Source: an uncultured Chloroflexota bacterium
GTDB lineage: Bacteria > Chloroflexota > Anaerolineae > Anaerolineales > Anaerolineaceae
Assembly (NCBI GenBank): GCA_902791025.1
Contig: CADATZ010000002.1
Coordinates: 222,368 to 286,367 of the forward strand
DNA: 64,000 bases
Reading direction: 5' to 3'
Part shown: positions 43,485 to 52,247 of the stretch, one piece after another
Layout: each line of letters starts with the position of its first letter
How positions within the stretch are numbered: the first letter of the stretch is position 1
The notes under the pieces: model-generated
Databases searched by the model: none
Seen by the model: only the letters and a program-made list of their open reading frames with translations
What the model was told of the DNA's origin: nothing
Position numbers and translations under genes: made by a program

Positions 43485-45116
43485 CTATTCCGGCTCACGG
43501 ATATGTTCACGGAAAAGTGTCATGTCAGGGATATCGTAAATCACATATCCCTCATCATCGAAATAGATTCGATCAAGCCCACATTCTGCCAGTTCATTTT
43601 CATAAAGTACTTCATCAGCCGCAGCCATAAGCAGAAACCCTCTTTTCTCGTCGATGGATTTATAACTTTTCAGTGTCAGCCAGTTTGTATATTCGAAAAT
43701 TCCATCAGGTGTCAAACGCAGTGATACCACCGGATAACCATTCATTAATTCTACAAGTGTGTTCGCCACACCGGCAAACGCATAACCATAATGATAGTCA
43801 TGGGCACGGATAAACTCAATCGATGGCTGTAAATCATCCGCAAGGTGTGGATTATCATATGAAATCCCGTCATAAGGCTGCCCGAAATTTTTGGAATTCA
43901 GGAAGGAAAAACCATTAAAAAGACTGTTCCCCACAAAAACAGCAAAGCAAACCAGATAAATGATCCTTTTGATGTGCGGCAGTCTTTCCTCCATATTCAA
44001 TCCTATACATAAATATGGAATGATCCAGACTGAAGCAGGCAGCAGATAGCGTGAATAGTCTGCCTGCAGCCGGAAGGGGATATCTCCAAAGATGAAAACG
44101 ACCAGATTCACCAGCATACTAACCGGAAGCATCGCGCGCAATAAATACTGACGGACATCATCTTTTCCCTTCTGAACAAGGGCTGCACAAGATGAATAGA
44201 CCAGAACAACGCTGCAAAACAAACCGCCAAGAGACAAAATACCAACAAGACTGAACATTTTCACACCGGTACGAAAACCGAACTGCGTAAAAAAGGCAGC
44301 CAGGATCGGTCCCCACGCGGAAGGACTTAATACATTCAGGTTCTGTTCTGTCTGTTGATAAAGCTTCATCGAGGGGATCAGAAAATGTGAATTGCAAAGC
44401 ATTCCCGCACCGCCTACGATCAGCATCACCAGCGGAATCAGCATCCACCGCGCCCACGGTGTCTTTTTTTGATCGGAATGAGAGACCAGATAAAAAAACA
44501 GGCATCCGATAACAGGGATCATTGTAAGAAAAACCTGCCGGATATAAAGCAGACAGCTCAAAAATGATATAAGAATGATGAGAATGAATCGTATGATTTT
44601 TGATGGACGTGATGCATCAGGTCTTTGTAAAAATGAGAAGAACAAACCAATCAGCAGATATGTCGGCAGGAAATTACAGACATAATAGACATGATAAAGG
44701 ACAGTCCGTCCATAGACCACGGTAAAGGGCAGAATAATCAGCACCGCACTGACCAATACAGCTTTTCGATCAAGTCCGCTTTGTGACATCATATAAACAA
44801 AAGACGCGAGATAGATCACCTGAATAATGCACGTCCCAAAGAACCGCACATTTGCCCACCCGTCAAAAATATTAAACAAAAGGCCAAAAATCAGCTGGTT
44901 TTGAACAAAATATTCCGTAGAATAATAGAAATCGTTCGAGTAAAGGCTTTTTTCTCTTCGCAGCGCATCAGCCAGCATAAGCTCAGCAACAGCATCATCA
45001 TCCAGCACATGTCGCGCCACATGAAAATTGATCACTGCAGTCCCAATGAAAATCAACAACAATAATCCAATAAGCGGAATTTCTCTCTTAGTAATTCTTC
45101 TTTTTCCCATACTCAT
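43485..45116 (-). CDS. Large membrane protein, putative GT-C-like glycosyltransferase
   Basis: About 543 residues with roughly 11 hydrophobic helices and a soluble C-terminal domain of about 130 residues. The first outer loop holds a HVLDDDAVAELMLADALRR acidic cluster, reminiscent of the first-loop acidic catalytic pair of GT-C enzymes. I cannot assign donor or acceptor. The frame is open to 45158. ATG at 45116 (or 45110) is likely, overlapping the previous gene by about 30 bases. It is third in a three-gene membrane-protein operon. Confidence 0.72.
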   Translation of the reverse strand: MSMGKRRITKREIPLIGLLLLIFIGTAVINFHVARHVLDDDAVAELMLADALRREKSLYSNDFYYSTEYFVQNQLIFGLLFNIFDGWANVRFFGTCIIQVIYLASFVYMMSQSGLDRKAVLVSAVLIILPFTVVYGRTVLYHVYYVCNFLPTYLLIGLFFSFLQRPDASRPSKIIRFILIILISFLSCLLYIRQVFLTMIPVIGCLFFYLVSHSDQKKTPWARWMLIPLVMLIVGGAGMLCNSHFLIPSMKLYQQTEQNLNVLSPSAWGPILAAFFTQFGFRTGVKMFSLVGILSLGGLFCSVVLVYSSCAALVQKGKDDVRQYLLRAMLPVSMLVNLVVFIFGDIPFRLQADYSRYLLPASVWIIPYLCIGLNMEERLPHIKRIIYLVCFAVFVGNSLFNGFSFLNSKNFGQPYDGISYDNPHLADDLQPSIEFIRAHDYHYGYAFAGVANTLVELMNGYPVVSLRLTPDGIFEYTNWLTLKSYKSIDEKRGFLLMAAADEVLYENELAECGLDRIYFDDEGYVIYDIPDMTLFREHIREPE

Positions 45117-47346
45117 TTTTTCTGTAAACACAAATTGTACAAGAGGATAAAATCGCAAAAGCCATGATGATAGAAATCAAAAGTGATATTTTCCAAATCA
45201 CCGGCTCACGAAAAACGACATTGATTGTTCCTTCAAAACCATCCGGCAGTTCAAACATAACACGATTCAATTCATCTGTCTCAATCTTATATTCAACGTC
45301 AGAGTCGTCTGACACAATATACCCTTTATAATTATACAATGGTACAGCAACACGATGGTCTCCGTGCAGATCATTCGTTTTACAATAAACCCGCATCCTG
45401 CCCGGTGTACGGGAAAGTATCTCCACTGTCTGCATATTTTTACCCATTTCTGCCGTAAATAAGTTTTCGAGATTTTCAGGTGAACTTCCCGGTAAATAAT
45501 AAAGTCTGTCGTACGGTACACAATACAAACTGCTTGAATCGGATATTGAAATCAAATGGGCATGATTAAAATAGTCACCAACCAACCAAAAAGCCATAAT
45601 TACACTAAGGCTTACTAAAATCATATCCAAATACCGGAAAATATTTTGTTTGAAAATACTACCTGTCATTATCGTTAAGAAAAGAACAGCAAAAGTCAAA
45701 AATCGCCATGGAAACTGTATCCGTGTCATATATCTCCATAATGGAAAATGTATGCTGAGCCAATCCCACGGGAATAAATTTGTTGAAAGCCAAAGGCTGA
45801 GTACAGATAAAAACAACAAACCTTTCAATTTTTGGGAACTGTTGCCATTCAGATGCAAAAAAACATTGAAAAAAAGGATAATCATCAAAGGCAAACCCGG
45901 CGTAGTTTGAAACCTGTCAGTAACACTACTTCCGGAAATTCCTGTCAGCTTTTGAAAAAAACCAAATAACATTCCCGGAAAAATACTTTCATTTTGAATA
46001 AAAACCGGTGTTCCTGAATCCAAAGTAGAAGGAACATTGATATAATAATCCCAAAACGGAACCAGGTAATATAAATTCAATAAAAGTATGAGTGATGCTG
46101 ATACAAGAAAAGTCAGGACCACCTGTCCTCGGAAAAGTTTTTTTATATAAATGACACATACCCAAAACAGCATGAATACAGACATTACCAACGTAATAAT
46201 ATGAGCACCGGTAATTCCCGTAAAAGCAGCAGCCAGTAAAACGGAATCCCATATCCACACCTTAATGTGCTTTTTTTCATCTGAAAAAATCCGATATATA
46301 GCCCACGCAAGCAACGGGAGAAATGCCTGGGCAGTATATTCTCCCACAGCAGATCTCATCCATACATTTACCAACCGATAGGAAGAAGAGCAATAGACCA
46401 GACTTAAAACCAATCCAACTCTTCGACTCTTGAAGATTCGCGAAAAAGAAATATATGCAAGACAGGAAGTCAATAAATTGATCAGAACAACATAAATTTT
46501 ATAAACAGAAACCAAGGAAAAACCAAGAAAACGCAGAAAAGCGGGAATATACAGAAAAAGGTCATTATAGTAAATCGGCGTTGGATAACCGGCTCCATAT
46601 AGTATTACAGAGGAAATTCTGGCCGGGAATTGACCGGCTCGAATGGACTGAACAATCGTTTCGATCCTCATCAAATGGAATTCAAGGTCATCACCACGAT
46701 GAATATCCGGAACAAACATAGGAATTGAAGTAAGCGCGGCAATACCCACAATGAAGATAACGATTTGACGCTTTTCCTTACTTTGATATTCCATCAAGAC
46801 AAGAAAATCAGCCATCAAAACCAGAAAAATAAAAACAGACACAGAACGCTTTATCTGATTATTGTTTGCATTGATCGTTATTGAATTAATAACAAAATCA
46901 CCCTTACCACTATAGGAAAAAACCAGTTCAAAACTATTTATATCCCGCTTTATTTCAAATTGATAAATTACAGATTTTTGATAACGGTTCAAAATACCTG
47001 TAGAAGCTGAAACAAATTTCCTCTCTTCACCGGATGCTTCCACGTAACAATTTTGATCATCCTCTGCATAGTAATCAATCAACACAGAATATGAACCTTT
47101 TTTTAACTCTTTGTTTGGCCCCCACAAAAAGTACTCCAAAGGCTCGCCACTATCTTTATATTCTTCCGCTATTCCAAAACCGTTGTCTCTATAAACGGCA
47201 TATTTACTCTTCCAATCATCAATAGAATAATCACATTTCGGTAAATCCCGCATAGAAAGAAAGAGAAAAAGAAGCGACAGGATGATCAAAACACCACTGA
47301 ACACCAAAATCGATTTTTTATGTGTTTGATTCCTCAAAATTTTCAT
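45088..47346 (-). CDS. PTPS-related (YfhO/GT-C-like) membrane protein, copy 2
   Basis: About 752 residues. One N-terminal helix, then a beta-rich outer domain (residues about 40-180), then about 11 helices, ending with a beta domain and a last helix. The core GAGYPTPIYYNDLFLYIPAFLR, RSAVGEYTAQAFLPLLAW and the long loop match the 6-pyruvoyl-tetrahydropterin synthase-related membrane family. That family name reflects similarity, not enzyme activity. It is paralogous to the preceding gene (47343-49562). The start ATG overlaps that gene's stop as ATGA. A role in surface glycan assembly is inferred. Confidence 0.78.
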   Translation of the reverse strand: MKILRNQTHKKSILVFSGVLIILSLLFLFLSMRDLPKCDYSIDDWKSKYAVYRDNGFGIAEEYKDSGEPLEYFLWGPNKELKKGSYSVLIDYYAEDDQNCYVEASGEERKFVSASTGILNRYQKSVIYQFEIKRDINSFELVFSYSGKGDFVINSITINANNNQIKRSVSVFIFLVLMADFLVLMEYQSKEKRQIVIFIVGIAALTSIPMFVPDIHRGDDLEFHLMRIETIVQSIRAGQFPARISSVILYGAGYPTPIYYNDLFLYIPAFLRFLGFSLVSVYKIYVVLINLLTSCLAYISFSRIFKSRRVGLVLSLVYCSSSYRLVNVWMRSAVGEYTAQAFLPLLAWAIYRIFSDEKKHIKVWIWDSVLLAAAFTGITGAHIITLVMSVFMLFWVCVIYIKKLFRGQVVLTFLVSASLILLLNLYYLVPFWDYYINVPSTLDSGTPVFIQNESIFPGMLFGFFQKLTGISGSSVTDRFQTTPGLPLMIILFFNVFLHLNGNSSQKLKGLLFLSVLSLWLSTNLFPWDWLSIHFPLWRYMTRIQFPWRFLTFAVLFLTIMTGSIFKQNIFRYLDMILVSLSVIMAFWLVGDYFNHAHLISISDSSSLYCVPYDRLYYLPGSSPENLENLFTAEMGKNMQTVEILSRTPGRMRVYCKTNDLHGDHRVAVPLYNYKGYIVSDDSDVEYKIETDELNRVMFELPDGFEGTINVVFREPVIWKISLLISIIMAFAILSSCTICVYRKNEYGKKKNY

Positions 47347-49562
47347 TTTCGATAAACACCTGACATTCGGTTCATAATCCATACAGCAGCAAGAAAGAAA
47401 GCTGTGACGACGGAAAGATATAAAGCACTCCTCCATATAATTGGATCTCTGAATTCAATTATTATCATTCCATCAAAACCATGCGGAAGTTCGAATCCCA
47501 GGTGATTTTGATCTCCATTGATGATTTCATATTCATGTCCCGCACTATCTGTTACATGGTATCCTTTGTAATTATATACAGGAACGAACACTTGATGAGT
47601 CTGCTCTGTCTGATCAGTCGTGCAGCAAAGTTGCAAACTGTTCGACTTTCTTGAAACAATTCTCACATCATTCATATTTTTCGTTTCTATTTTCGTACTC
47701 GTCCTATTCCAGTCCGTCCCCTGAAGATAATATTCATAACCGGTTTTGTAGGGATCCACTCCGGAGGTATCGTAAATGTAAAAAACCTGATCATTATCCA
47801 ACAAATTCCCAGCAAACCATAGACTCATCAAAACAGCAGTACAAATAAAACCGGCTCGCAGATAAATGCTTTCGTATTCTGATAAAATTTCTCCGCCAAG
47901 TAAAGTAAGGAACAAAATTGCAAAAACCAAAAAACGTACAGGAAATTGGATTTGCGACAGCATGCTCCAGAAAGATATCCGATAAGAAAGCCAATTCCAC
48001 GGAAAAACATTTGTACTCAAAAACAGAACAAACAATGATAAAACTAAGTATAAATGAAAACTGTTCCTACATTTACCAACTGTGAATTTTCTGAATAAAG
48101 CGATCAAAAGAATACTCATCAAAGGAAGTCCGGGATTCGCCTGCATTCGCTCCTGACCTGTTGTATCCCAAGTTCCAACGACCTTCTGAAAAAAGGTGAA
48201 CATCTGTACCGGATGAACACCCATTTTCTGGATCATTGTTCGCCCATGGTCTACACTGCCCTTGATAACAGTAGAAACATTAAAATAATAATCCGCAAAC
48301 GGAATAAGGAAATACAAGTTCAGAATAACTGACATTACTCCGGCCAGCAGAAAGGACAACAGAACATTCTTAGTGAAGGTTCTCTTCCAAAGCAGAATAC
48401 AAACGATCAGCATCAGAAAACACGCCATGATCGTTGTCAGAATATGAGAGCCAATAACTCCGCTCATTCCAACCGCCAAAAGCAGAGCATTCACACCGAT
48501 TTCTTTTCTGCTCTCATTTGTATATATACGATAAAAAGCCAGTGCCAACAAAGGAAGAAATGCCTGTGCGGTATATTCACCAACAGCTGCACGGGTATAG
48601 ACATTCGTATAATGGTAAGAAGCTGTTGTATAAAGGAGGGAAAGAATAAGCCCGGTTTTCCTGTTATTGAATATTTTTCCGAATGATAAATAAGCAATAG
48701 CTGCTGTTAAAAACAACACTACAAACACATAAATCTTATAAGCAGTGTTGACAGAAAAACCAAGCAGTCTCAGAAAAGCAGGAAAATACAAAAACAAATC
48801 ATTATAATAAATCGAAAACGGATACCCAAGTCCAAACAAGGTAATTGAAGAGATCCTTGCAGGGAACTGTCCGAATCGAAGAGCCTGAAAAATCGCCTCA
48901 ATGCGCAAAAGATGCGTCTGGATGTCAGGACCGTTATGGATTCCGTAGGATGCCAGAGGCAAAGCAGAAACTGCAGTAATTCCCAATATCAGACATAATG
49001 TACGGAAAACCTGTTTTTTCCTATCATATAAATAAAACAGCAGTTCAAACAGAATTACGGCAAATATAATTTCAGTCGTAGTCCTTTTAATTGCTCTGTT
49101 ATTTGCGGTAATTGAAATTGATTTCACAGAAAAAGAACCTGTTCCGTTGTACCAGATAATCAAATCGAAAGCATCCGTATCTTCCAAAATTTCGAATTGG
49201 TAATCAATCGTATTCAAATGTCTGCTCATAATTCCTGTTGAACAGTCACTTAAATCTGTTCCTGCTGCGCTGACCTGCTGATCATATTCAGACGAATAAT
49301 TGATCAAAGCAGTGTATGATCCCTTCTTCAATGGCTTGAAAGGACCCCAGAGAAATTCTCGAATGGTGCCAGAATCTTTTAGTGAATCATCTGCAGTTAT
49401 TCCCTGATCTGTATAAACAACATTTTCACACCGCCAATCTTCAATGTCATAGTCATATTTTGGCAAAGCACCAACTGATAAAACAAAACGTATCCCCATT
49501 GCTGCGATAAGCAGTAAACCGGCACAATATACCAATACTTTTTTGTTCTTGATATATTCCAT
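47343..49562 (-). CDS. PTPS-related (YfhO/GT-C-like) membrane protein, copy 1
   Basis: About 739 residues with the same order of parts as its downstream paralog. An N-terminal helix (VLVYCAGLLLIAAMGIRFVL) is followed by a beta domain, about 11 helices including GLGYPFSIYYNDLFLYFPAFLR and RAAVGEYTAQAFLPLLAL, and a C-terminal beta domain. GAGGAT lies before the ATG at 49562. The longer frame to 49664 runs into a family B repeat and is not used. The tandem arrangement points to a duplication. The substrate is unknown. Confidence 0.78.
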   Translation of the reverse strand: MEYIKNKKVLVYCAGLLLIAAMGIRFVLSVGALPKYDYDIEDWRCENVVYTDQGITADDSLKDSGTIREFLWGPFKPLKKGSYTALINYSSEYDQQVSAAGTDLSDCSTGIMSRHLNTIDYQFEILEDTDAFDLIIWYNGTGSFSVKSISITANNRAIKRTTTEIIFAVILFELLFYLYDRKKQVFRTLCLILGITAVSALPLASYGIHNGPDIQTHLLRIEAIFQALRFGQFPARISSITLFGLGYPFSIYYNDLFLYFPAFLRLLGFSVNTAYKIYVFVVLFLTAAIAYLSFGKIFNNRKTGLILSLLYTTASYHYTNVYTRAAVGEYTAQAFLPLLALAFYRIYTNESRKEIGVNALLLAVGMSGVIGSHILTTIMACFLMLIVCILLWKRTFTKNVLLSFLLAGVMSVILNLYFLIPFADYYFNVSTVIKGSVDHGRTMIQKMGVHPVQMFTFFQKVVGTWDTTGQERMQANPGLPLMSILLIALFRKFTVGKCRNSFHLYLVLSLFVLFLSTNVFPWNWLSYRISFWSMLSQIQFPVRFLVFAILFLTLLGGEILSEYESIYLRAGFICTAVLMSLWFAGNLLDNDQVFYIYDTSGVDPYKTGYEYYLQGTDWNRTSTKIETKNMNDVRIVSRKSNSLQLCCTTDQTEQTHQVFVPVYNYKGYHVTDSAGHEYEIINGDQNHLGFELPHGFDGMIIIEFRDPIIWRSALYLSVVTAFFLAAVWIMNRMSGVYRK

Positions 49563-49607
49563 CAATATCCTCTGTCCAAAACAACCATCATCCATAAAAG
49601 CATAGAA

Positions 49608-49705
49608 CCATTCAGAACAAAGCATACCTGGACAGCTTTTTTCACTATGTCGCGGACAACACATAAATATACTGCGTGCTGCACCACCAGGTATCGAACA
49701 GTTGC
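49608..49705. repeat. Family B repeat, copy 2 (inverted)
   Basis: Starts ACCATTCAGAACAAAGCA, then ACCTGGACAGCTTTTTT, and ends GTATCGAACAGTTGC. The end words are degenerate inverted repeats of each other and resemble family A termini. It lies between two divergent operons. Confidence 0.6.
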
Positions 49706-49732
49706 AATTATTCTACTATTATAAGGTATAAT
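49702..49732 (+). promoter_or_regulatory. Promoter of the GT39-like gene
   Basis: A perfect -10 TATAAT (49727-49732) with a TTGCAA -35-like hexamer 19 bases upstream. Its position argues against the TTG start at 49734 and for a later start. Confidence 0.5.
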
Positions 49733-49796
49733 TTTGGAAACTTTGCATGCACGGGCTCAAAAACCCGGTATCAGCGCAGCAAAGCCGGGAGCTGAT

Positions 49797-51737
49797 TTGA
49801 ACACTGCAACAACAAAAATAAATTCAAACCGGATCTTTATGTTTCTGACAGTCCTGTTGCTGGCAGGATTTTTGTTTTGCGGCATTTTCATCTTCCGGGA
49901 TTACGGGACATCCTCCGATGAGATCAACCAAATCGAAGCAGGTCACATCATCTGGACCGCGATATGTGAAAAACTGGGGAGGCCTGCTCCGGAGTTTGGC
50001 ACTCTGCCAAAACTGAACGAATATTACAACCGTTATTACGGACAGGCCGCCACTTTTCCCACAGTTTTGGTCGAAGCCATACATCATTTTCAGATGGACG
50101 TCAGCAGTGTTTTGCGCCTTCGGCATTTCTGGAATTTCCTGATGTATTTTACCGGTCTGGTATGCCTCGGAGTCCTGACAAAGCTTCGCTGGGAGCGGAA
50201 TGATGTCACATTTCTTCTGCTTCTCATCCACATTCTCACCCCGCGCCTTTTTGGTGAAACATTTTACAACGACAGAGATGTGATGCTGATCTCCCTTTTC
50301 TGGATATCGCTCCTCTGTTTTGAAATATTTCTCCGGAAACCGGGAATTTTCACCGCACTGCTCAGCGGTTTTTTCTTTGCTTTAGCCATCAATACGCGCT
50401 ACTTTGGACTGGTTCTGCTGTTTCTGCCGGCTATTTATCTGCTGCGGCGGGAAGAAAAAAAGAAAGGCTCCGCGCTGATTTTGACTCTTTCCATTCCGCT
50501 GTTTTTCTATCTGATGACGCCGGTACTATGGGACAATTTCTTTTCCCAGTTCGCCGCCGGCTTCCGCATTTTCTCATCCGGTCAGCAGCGGACACAGGAA
50601 ACCAAAGGTCTTGCCACCATTCTGTTCTTCGGAAAATACATTCCGGAAAACGATCTGCCCTTTTATTATGTTCCGCTGTGGATATTAATCTCAACTCCGG
50701 TCGTTCCTCAATTTCTTTCACTTACCGGACTGATCCAAAGCTTTCGGAAAAAATCCGGTATCATCGACCGCTTTATGCAGATGCTCCTATGCCTGGGTCT
50801 TGCAGCAGTGATGATCATACGTCCCGTTCTCTATAACGGCTGGCGACATATGTACTTTTTCTATGTTCCGGTTTTCTGGTTTGCCGGAGCGGGCATTCAT
50901 TGGCTGCTTTCAAAACAGCGAAAATGGATAAGAGCGTCTGTTTTCGCCGTAATTTTTATTTCTGCCGGATGGACAGCATACAGGATCTCGTATCTCCATC
51001 CATACGAATATGTTTACCTGAATCCGCTTTTCAGCTCCCATGAGGACGAATTTGACCGGGACTACTGGAGACTTTCGACCACCGAAAGTCTGAAATGGAT
51101 CTGGAATCAGGAACAGGATCTGTTCCGTGTCTGCGACACCAACGCCGGGATCAATAACCACATCATCTCTTTATTCCCCTGGCAGCGGGATCATGTGATC
51201 ATCAGTCAATATAATGCGCTGCATCGCGTTCCCTCTGAATATCTGATCTTCAACTACAGCGGTGCTGTCGGAAATGAACAGATGTATCCGCTCTATACTT
51301 CAGCTTATGTGATTGAACGGGATGGAGTAAAGTTGACAGAGGTGTTCAAACGGCTTCCGGCATTGACACCAATGATAAAAAGCATTTCTCCCGGCACACC
51401 GGAAATGACCGATGGCGAAATCGACCTTGAAACCGAGTGGCACAGTACAGCGCTGCAGAATGACAAGGATGAACTGGTTATCGAATTCGGAGAACCGCTC
51501 TCCATTCAGGGTATCTCCCTTCTCCCGGGTGATGACGAAGAAGAATATGCCCGCTCTCCCGAGCTCAGCATTTCCAAGGATGGCAAAACATGGCAGGTGA
51601 TCCCCATTAAAGTCAGCAATCTCTTCGACCTGAGCTTCCCGCAAATCGAAACGAAATGGATCCGCATCCGCAACACTGAGCCCGCTGATGTCCATTGGAG
51701 CTTCAGGGAAATCCTTTTTTACAGAAACTGTTCATAA
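49797..51737 (+). CDS. GT39/ArnT-like membrane glycosyltransferase with C-terminal beta domain
   Basis: About 646 residues. A first helix (MFLTVLLLAGFLFCGIFIF) is followed by an outer loop with RDYGTSSDEINQIEAGH, whose DE fits GT-C first-loop acids. About 11 helices follow, with LIHILTPRLFGETFYNDRDVML. The last 130 residues resemble a discoidin/F5-8-like sandwich (SISKDGKTWQVIPI, ETKWIRIRNTEPADVHWSFREI). I choose the TTG at 49797, in frame after GGGAG, because the longer TTG start sits on the -10 box. Methionine at residue 15 is an alternative. It likely moves a sugar from a lipid donor to a surface acceptor. Confidence 0.78.
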   Translation: MNTATTKINSNRIFMFLTVLLLAGFLFCGIFIFRDYGTSSDEINQIEAGHIIWTAICEKLGRPAPEFGTLPKLNEYYNRYYGQAATFPTVLVEAIHHFQMDVSSVLRLRHFWNFLMYFTGLVCLGVLTKLRWERNDVTFLLLLIHILTPRLFGETFYNDRDVMLISLFWISLLCFEIFLRKPGIFTALLSGFFFALAINTRYFGLVLLFLPAIYLLRREEKKKGSALILTLSIPLFFYLMTPVLWDNFFSQFAAGFRIFSSGQQRTQETKGLATILFFGKYIPENDLPFYYVPLWILISTPVVPQFLSLTGLIQSFRKKSGIIDRFMQMLLCLGLAAVMIIRPVLYNGWRHMYFFYVPVFWFAGAGIHWLLSKQRKWIRASVFAVIFISAGWTAYRISYLHPYEYVYLNPLFSSHEDEFDRDYWRLSTTESLKWIWNQEQDLFRVCDTNAGINNHIISLFPWQRDHVIISQYNALHRVPSEYLIFNYSGAVGNEQMYPLYTSAYVIERDGVKLTEVFKRLPALTPMIKSISPGTPEMTDGEIDLETEWHSTALQNDKDELVIEFGEPLSIQGISLLPGDDEEEYARSPELSISKDGKTWQVIPIKVSNLFDLSFPQIETKWIRIRNTEPADVHWSFREILFYRNCS

Positions 51738-51827
51738 CGAAGCACGTGGGGACTGGCATCTTGTGTCGCAAAGCCGACACGAGCGTGCCTGTCACCATGT
51801 GCATCGCTGAAAACACTGAACAGTTAC
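51727..51827. repeat. MITE-like element, family A copy
   Basis: Runs from ACTGTTCATAACGAAGCACG through GGGGACTGGCATCTTGTG and ACGAGCGTGCCTGTCACC to ACTGAACAGTTAC. It is orientation-reversed relative to copies at 58.4, 58.7 and 61.2 kb. It overlaps the last codons of the GT39-like gene, supplying its end. Confidence 0.85.
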
Positions 51828-51847
51828 AATAACAATCACCTTCACTC

Positions 51848-51907
51848 TTGACAAAATACCCCTACGGGGTAAACTATATAAGAACAAAAAAATACCCATA
51901 CAGGGTA
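51848..51907 (+). promoter_or_regulatory. csoR-copA promoter with two CsoR-type operators
   Basis: TTGACA at 51848-51853 is followed by palindrome TACCCCTACGGGGTA (51857-51871), an A/T -10 region, then a second box TACCCATACAGGGTA (51893-51907). The TACCC-N5-GGGTA form is the known CsoR operator pattern. Two boxes bracket the promoter. Confidence 0.9.
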
Positions 51908-51928
51908 TTTTCGCAAAAAGAGGATAAT

Positions 51929-52240
51929 ATGAGTGACCAGATGGAATTGACGGGAATCCCCGAACGAAAGAAACACCGCACCGAAGAGGAAAAGAAAAAC
52001 CTGATCAAACGGCTCCATATGGCGGAAGGCCAGATTCGCGGCATTGAGCGGATGGTTGAAGAAAACGCCTATTGTCCGGACATCATGATCCAGGTTTCAG
52101 CTGTCACATCAGCCTTGAACGCCTTCAACAAAGAGCTTCTCGCCGCGCACATCCGCAGCTGCGTCACAGAAGACATCCGCGAAGACAACACAGAAGCGAT
52201 CAATGAATTTGTCAAACTGATGCAGAAATTGATGAGATAA
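51929..52240 (+). CDS. csoR: Copper-sensing repressor CsoR
   Basis: A 103-residue all-helical DUF156-family repressor. The Cu(I) ligands are in place: C49 (ENAYCPDI), H74 and C78 (LAAHIRSC). RLHMAEGQIRGIERMVEE is the family signature. Cu(I) binding releases the operator. The start at 51929 follows AGAGGA; the longer frame from 51848 begins at the -35 box. It is followed after 7 bases by the copper ATPase gene. Confidence 0.95.
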   Translation: MSDQMELTGIPERKKHRTEEEKKNLIKRLHMAEGQIRGIERMVEENAYCPDIMIQVSAVTSALNAFNKELLAAHIRSCVTEDIREDNTEAINEFVKLMQKLMR

Positions 52241-52247
52241 GGAATAT

